Part shown: positions 61,294 through 64,000 of the stretch, piece after piece | Numbering within the stretch: the stretch's first letter is position 1 | Layout of the letters: the number at the start of each line of letters is the position of its first letter | Source: Pseudomonas furukawaii | GTDB taxonomy: Bacteria > Pseudomonadota > Gammaproteobacteria > Pseudomonadales > Pseudomonadaceae | Length of the DNA stretch: 64,000 bases | Reading direction: 5' to 3' | NCBI RefSeq assembly: GCF_002355475.1 | Contig: NZ_AP014862.1 | Span: 4,092,001 to 4,156,000 of the forward strand | Notes under the pieces: model-generated | Told to the model about the DNA's origin: nothing | Databases searched by the model: none | The model's input: only the letters and a program-made list of their open reading frames with translations | Program-made: the position numbers and the translations under genes

Positions 61294-63635
61294 AGGATCT
61301 GCATTTCATACCTATACCCTTACCAGAGGAAAGCCCGTTAAGCCTTCTCAAGCGCGCCGCTATTAGAAATGGCTACAGTACCTGTAGACAATTCCTCTCT
61401 TGGCAAAATGCAGCATATAAGGCCCAAAACCATCCCATGTTGGTTGACTCTCAATTTGCTATGCTTTTGTGCGCCCAAGCAGGAGAGTATGCACACGAGG
61501 TCAGACAATCATTTTACGAAATTAACTATTCTACTTACTCAGGAGTACGAGTATGCATTAACCAGATGGCAATTGATAGAAGACTAATACGCTATAGCGC
61601 GGCCGCAATTTGCACAGACTGCGTTAGAGACGGCTGGGAAAAGCAAGTCAAAGACCTCTTACCTGTTGAAAACTGCCCATATCATTCAAAAAAATACATT
61701 TCGCATTGCCCAAGCTGTGAACGAAAAATAACTTGGGTAAACCAGGTACTCCTTGCGTGCAAATGTGGTAACCGACTAGAGTCCCCTAGCTGCCCTGCAA
61801 ATGACGTTATTCTCGATAGAAAAATCTTATTCTTACTTCGGCTTAAGTCTCAAAAAGCCTTCGACTTACTCGCCACATCATTAAAAAACTTGTACTGGAA
61901 CATAGAAAATAGCTCCTATGAAGAACGAAGAAAGATTTTATCAATTGCGCTAGCTATTTCACTGGACGAACCCGAAAAAATAGCCTCATCACTAGTTAAT
62001 CTCTACGGAGATAGCCGCGGCAACAATTTGGATTTTTATATTGCCAAATTGAATCCCTTTACCCCCGAAAAAACCTTAACCACGGTTAAGGATATTCTTT
62101 ATAGGGAGTATGCCCACAAAGGAATCTCTAAAGAAATTCCAGCACCACTTACCTGCCATCAATTGAAGATCTACCTAGGCCTCTCACAAACTGAATGGAC
62201 CAAGATCCAAAGGCATGAAGAATTCACCAATTTGGGAAACCATAAATCCCGATTCGATCATTCGAAAATTATGCGAATCAAGGAGATTCATGAAGATCTA
62301 ATCTTGCAATCTTTGAATGACACTCAAGGACTTGAGGAATCGTTAACCGCACACGAAGTCGCAGGTCAATTTAAAACAAATCTAGACGTTATTTACGAAT
62401 TAAAAATCGCGAACTTGCTGGGAAATGTCAACAAATCAATAAGACCCCATCGAATTTCTTGCAACGCCATATCAAATTTTAATGAAAACTACATTCTCGC
62501 CCATCAACTGGCTGAAGAATTGGAAATTTCTGTTCGTACGCTCAGAAAAGTCATCGTAGATCTTAACCTATTAACTCCACCACTTCCGCACAAACATATA
62601 CTTACCACAGTAATACTCAAGAAAGACATAGAAAAAATTAAGAACCACCTTACTCCCTACGAAAAGCCTATGCATCGATCCCCTAAGCGCTCAGCGAATC
62701 TTCTACGTGTAAAAAGCGAAGATCGAAGCTCCTATTACAACACAAAAGAAGCGTCACAGATATCAAGTCTGTCCACGACCTTATTAAGGCAACTTGTTCG
62801 AGTCAATATCCTGCATGTTCACTATAGAGAAAATAAACCAGGATACCTGTTCCACAAAGATGAAATCCATCAAATACAACGTAAATACATAGGTGTATCT
62901 GAAGCAGCATCCCTCTTAGAAATCCCCACAGTAAAAGTTTCCTGCACCCTAGCCAGCAATGGAATACAACAATGTACCGGACCGCTCGTGGATGGAGAAG
63001 CTAATGTTTTATTTTTACGAAGCGATTTTATCGGACGAAAACTAGTCAAGCTCAAATCAAAACTCAGATGCCATACGGAAAGCCAGGCAGAATCGAATTT
63101 AATTCCCATAAAGCACGCAGCCAAACAAACCGGTTTAACACAAGCGGATATGCTGGCTGTAAAAGCCGCCCTGATCATTCCCCTCCGCGCTCAAGATAAC
63201 AAGTCAATAGTTGGCATTTCACCAGCAGAACTACAAACCATAACCGACCATTTGAGTAACTATAAAGCCACTAGAGAAGTGCTACGTGGCACTTGGATGT
63301 CTCGAAAAACTTTCTGCAAAATATTCTTGAACACTCACATTATCTCTGAGTTATTCATCAAAAGGATACCGCACATCAACAAGGAGGACATTACTAAGCT
63401 AACTGAGTTTACAAGCAAATATTGCAACTTAAAAATGGCCGACGTGATCATGGGCGCACCTAAGGGCCACGCATACCAATTGTTAAGCCGGGGGTTACTT
63501 CGCGCTGCGCACTGTCCAGAAGCTCTGCTAACCGGAAAATTACTCCTGGATAGAAAGGAAATTGAATCAATGGATTACAAACCACTAATACGCCGCAAAA
63601 TAAGTAAACCTATCAACATAGAATCGTCGACCTAG
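61290..63635 (+). CDS. tniQ: TniQ/TnsD-family target-selection protein, long multi-HTH form
   Basis: A 781-residue protein. The N-terminal TniQ domain has the PEESPLSLLKRAA opening and zinc ligands C108-x2-C111, C129-x2-H132, C140-x2-C143 and C157/C159. From about residue 285 onward come successive helix-turn-helix-like units: 286-345, 352-395, 402-450, 484-530, 533-585, 605-655 and weaker ones to 760 (for example TAHEVAGQFKTNLDVIYEL, LAHQLAEELEISVRTLRKV, YIGVSEAASLLEIPTVKV). TnsD/TniQ reads the target sequence; an HTH chain would let it read a long site. Very AT-rich (23 G+C of 60 in 62461-62520). Confidence 0.88.
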   Translation: MKDLHFIPIPLPEESPLSLLKRAAIRNGYSTCRQFLSWQNAAYKAQNHPMLVDSQFAMLLCAQAGEYAHEVRQSFYEINYSTYSGVRVCINQMAIDRRLIRYSAAAICTDCVRDGWEKQVKDLLPVENCPYHSKKYISHCPSCERKITWVNQVLLACKCGNRLESPSCPANDVILDRKILFLLRLKSQKAFDLLATSLKNLYWNIENSSYEERRKILSIALAISLDEPEKIASSLVNLYGDSRGNNLDFYIAKLNPFTPEKTLTTVKDILYREYAHKGISKEIPAPLTCHQLKIYLGLSQTEWTKIQRHEEFTNLGNHKSRFDHSKIMRIKEIHEDLILQSLNDTQGLEESLTAHEVAGQFKTNLDVIYELKIANLLGNVNKSIRPHRISCNAISNFNENYILAHQLAEELEISVRTLRKVIVDLNLLTPPLPHKHILTTVILKKDIEKIKNHLTPYEKPMHRSPKRSANLLRVKSEDRSSYYNTKEASQISSLSTTLLRQLVRVNILHVHYRENKPGYLFHKDEIHQIQRKYIGVSEAASLLEIPTVKVSCTLASNGIQQCTGPLVDGEANVLFLRSDFIGRKLVKLKSKLRCHTESQAESNLIPIKHAAKQTGLTQADMLAVKAALIIPLRAQDNKSIVGISPAELQTITDHLSNYKATREVLRGTWMSRKTFCKIFLNTHIISELFIKRIPHINKEDITKLTEFTSKYCNLKMADVIMGAPKGHAYQLLSRGLLRAAHCPEALLTGKLLLDRKEIESMDYKPLIRRKISKPINIESST

Positions 63636-64000
63636 TCAACTTACCCGCCCGTCTTTTAGCCCATCAAAATTCAGCGCCTGCCGTTCAGCCAGATCTCGCG
63701 ATTGACTCCATACAAGCCCATAGCCCATAGCCCATAGCCCATAGCCCATAGCCCATAGCCCATAGCCCATAGCCCATAGCCCATAGCCCAATAATCTACT
63801 GCTCAGCTATTTAGCCAAATTAAGTATTTTTTATTTACGTTATTCCAGTACCACTGAATTTATTGTTAATTTATTCATTTCATCCCCCCCCTCGAACGAA
63901 TATTCTCAACCACTTTCCTGTTAGAGTGCTCCCTAAGAAAGCCTCCTTCAATCGGGGGGCTAGGGCTAGAACCTAGATTTCCGACCATTTTGCGCAAAAA
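63636..64000. other. AT-rich end of window after tniQ
   Basis: No gene is recognised. A single TTTTAGCCCAT lies 20 bases after the tniQ stop (63653-63663), followed by the tandem array and then an AT-rich tract containing AGCTATTTAGCCAAATT. Poly-C and poly-G runs occur near 63885 and 63955. The element end is not identifiable. Confidence 0.5.
63715..63790. repeat. Heptamer tandem repeat (AGCCCAT)
   Basis: Ten perfect copies of AGCCCAT (63715-63784) plus six bases of an eleventh. Copies are identical, pointing to recent slippage expansion or selection. The same word occurs once at 63657-63663 and once at 52998-53004. Confidence 0.95.

Noticed and set aside
63715-63790. CRISPR-like or telomere-like array
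   Set aside because: Units are 7 bp with no spacers, so it is not CRISPR; nothing suggests a linear DNA end.

Overview
The window looks like chromosomal DNA of a Pseudomonas-type gammaproteobacterium. Most of it is GC-rich, the start sites have GGAG-type Shine-Dalgarno sequences, AAnAAnAA (Crc/Hfq-type) motifs recur in the leaders, and the families present are typical of catabolic Pseudomonas: DUF1302/DUF1329 envelope pairs, MMPL exporters, BPSL0761-type small proteins and TnpS/TnpT-like recombination genes. The species is inferred, not proven.

From 1 to about 47.6 kb is a large, mosaic catabolic region. Its left part (1-18.3 kb) carries a FAH-family hydrolase, a type I extradiol dioxygenase, short-chain dehydrogenases (SDRs), a 3Fe-4S-type ferredoxin, a chemoreceptor, MFS permeases, a [2Fe-2S] ferredoxin with its reductase, a cytochrome P450 divergent from a TetR regulator, a phytoene-desaturase-like flavoprotein and a Bcr/CflA exporter. 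The middle (18.6-28.2 kb) is lower in GC. It holds an SDR, an enoyl-CoA hydratase, a VOC protein, and a transport set of RND/MMPL, YCF48-like, DUF1329 and DUF1302 proteins. The right part (28.6-47.6 kb) holds an SDR-like protein, glutathione peroxidase, LysR and AraC regulators, an MDR oxidoreductase, an MFS permease, more SDRs, an APH-fold protein, an epoxide-hydrolase-like protein, a second DUF1329/DUF1302 pair, a fused indolepyruvate-type 2-oxoacid:ferredoxin oxidoreductase, a thiolase, a second TetR and folE. P450 hydroxylation, extradiol ring cleavage and CoA-linked decarboxylation of the resulting 2-oxoacid would together fit breakdown of a phenolic polycyclic compound. The set resembles the 4,5-seco estrogen route, but the substrate is a hypothesis.

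From 47.8 to 51 kb are a MarR gene followed by the tail of a decayed MFS pump, a lipoprotein, a zinc-ribbon protein, an inositol-monophosphatase-family enzyme and an orphan MbcA/ParS-type domain.

From 51 to 64 kb is an accessory region. Two closely related tyrosine recombinases (51168-52079 and 53296-54285) surround a BPSL0761-like gene. The second faces a coiled-coil KfrA/TnpT-like protein across an 11-7-11 bp inverted-repeat core, as in the tnpS-res-tnpT module of Tn4651-family transposons; no Tn3-type tnpA is present. Next comes an AT-rich Tn7-like operon, tnsA-tnsB-tnsC-tniQ. Its tnsA is split by a 910-bp IS5-family (IS427-group) element flanked by TA duplications, and removing the IS restores a single 220-codon frame. 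The TniQ protein is long (781 aa), and its C-terminal half appears to be a chain of helix-turn-helix units. Downstream lies a 10.8-copy tandem array of the heptamer AGCCCAT, whose unit also occurs singly just after tniQ and inside a 19-bp palindrome near 53.0 kb.
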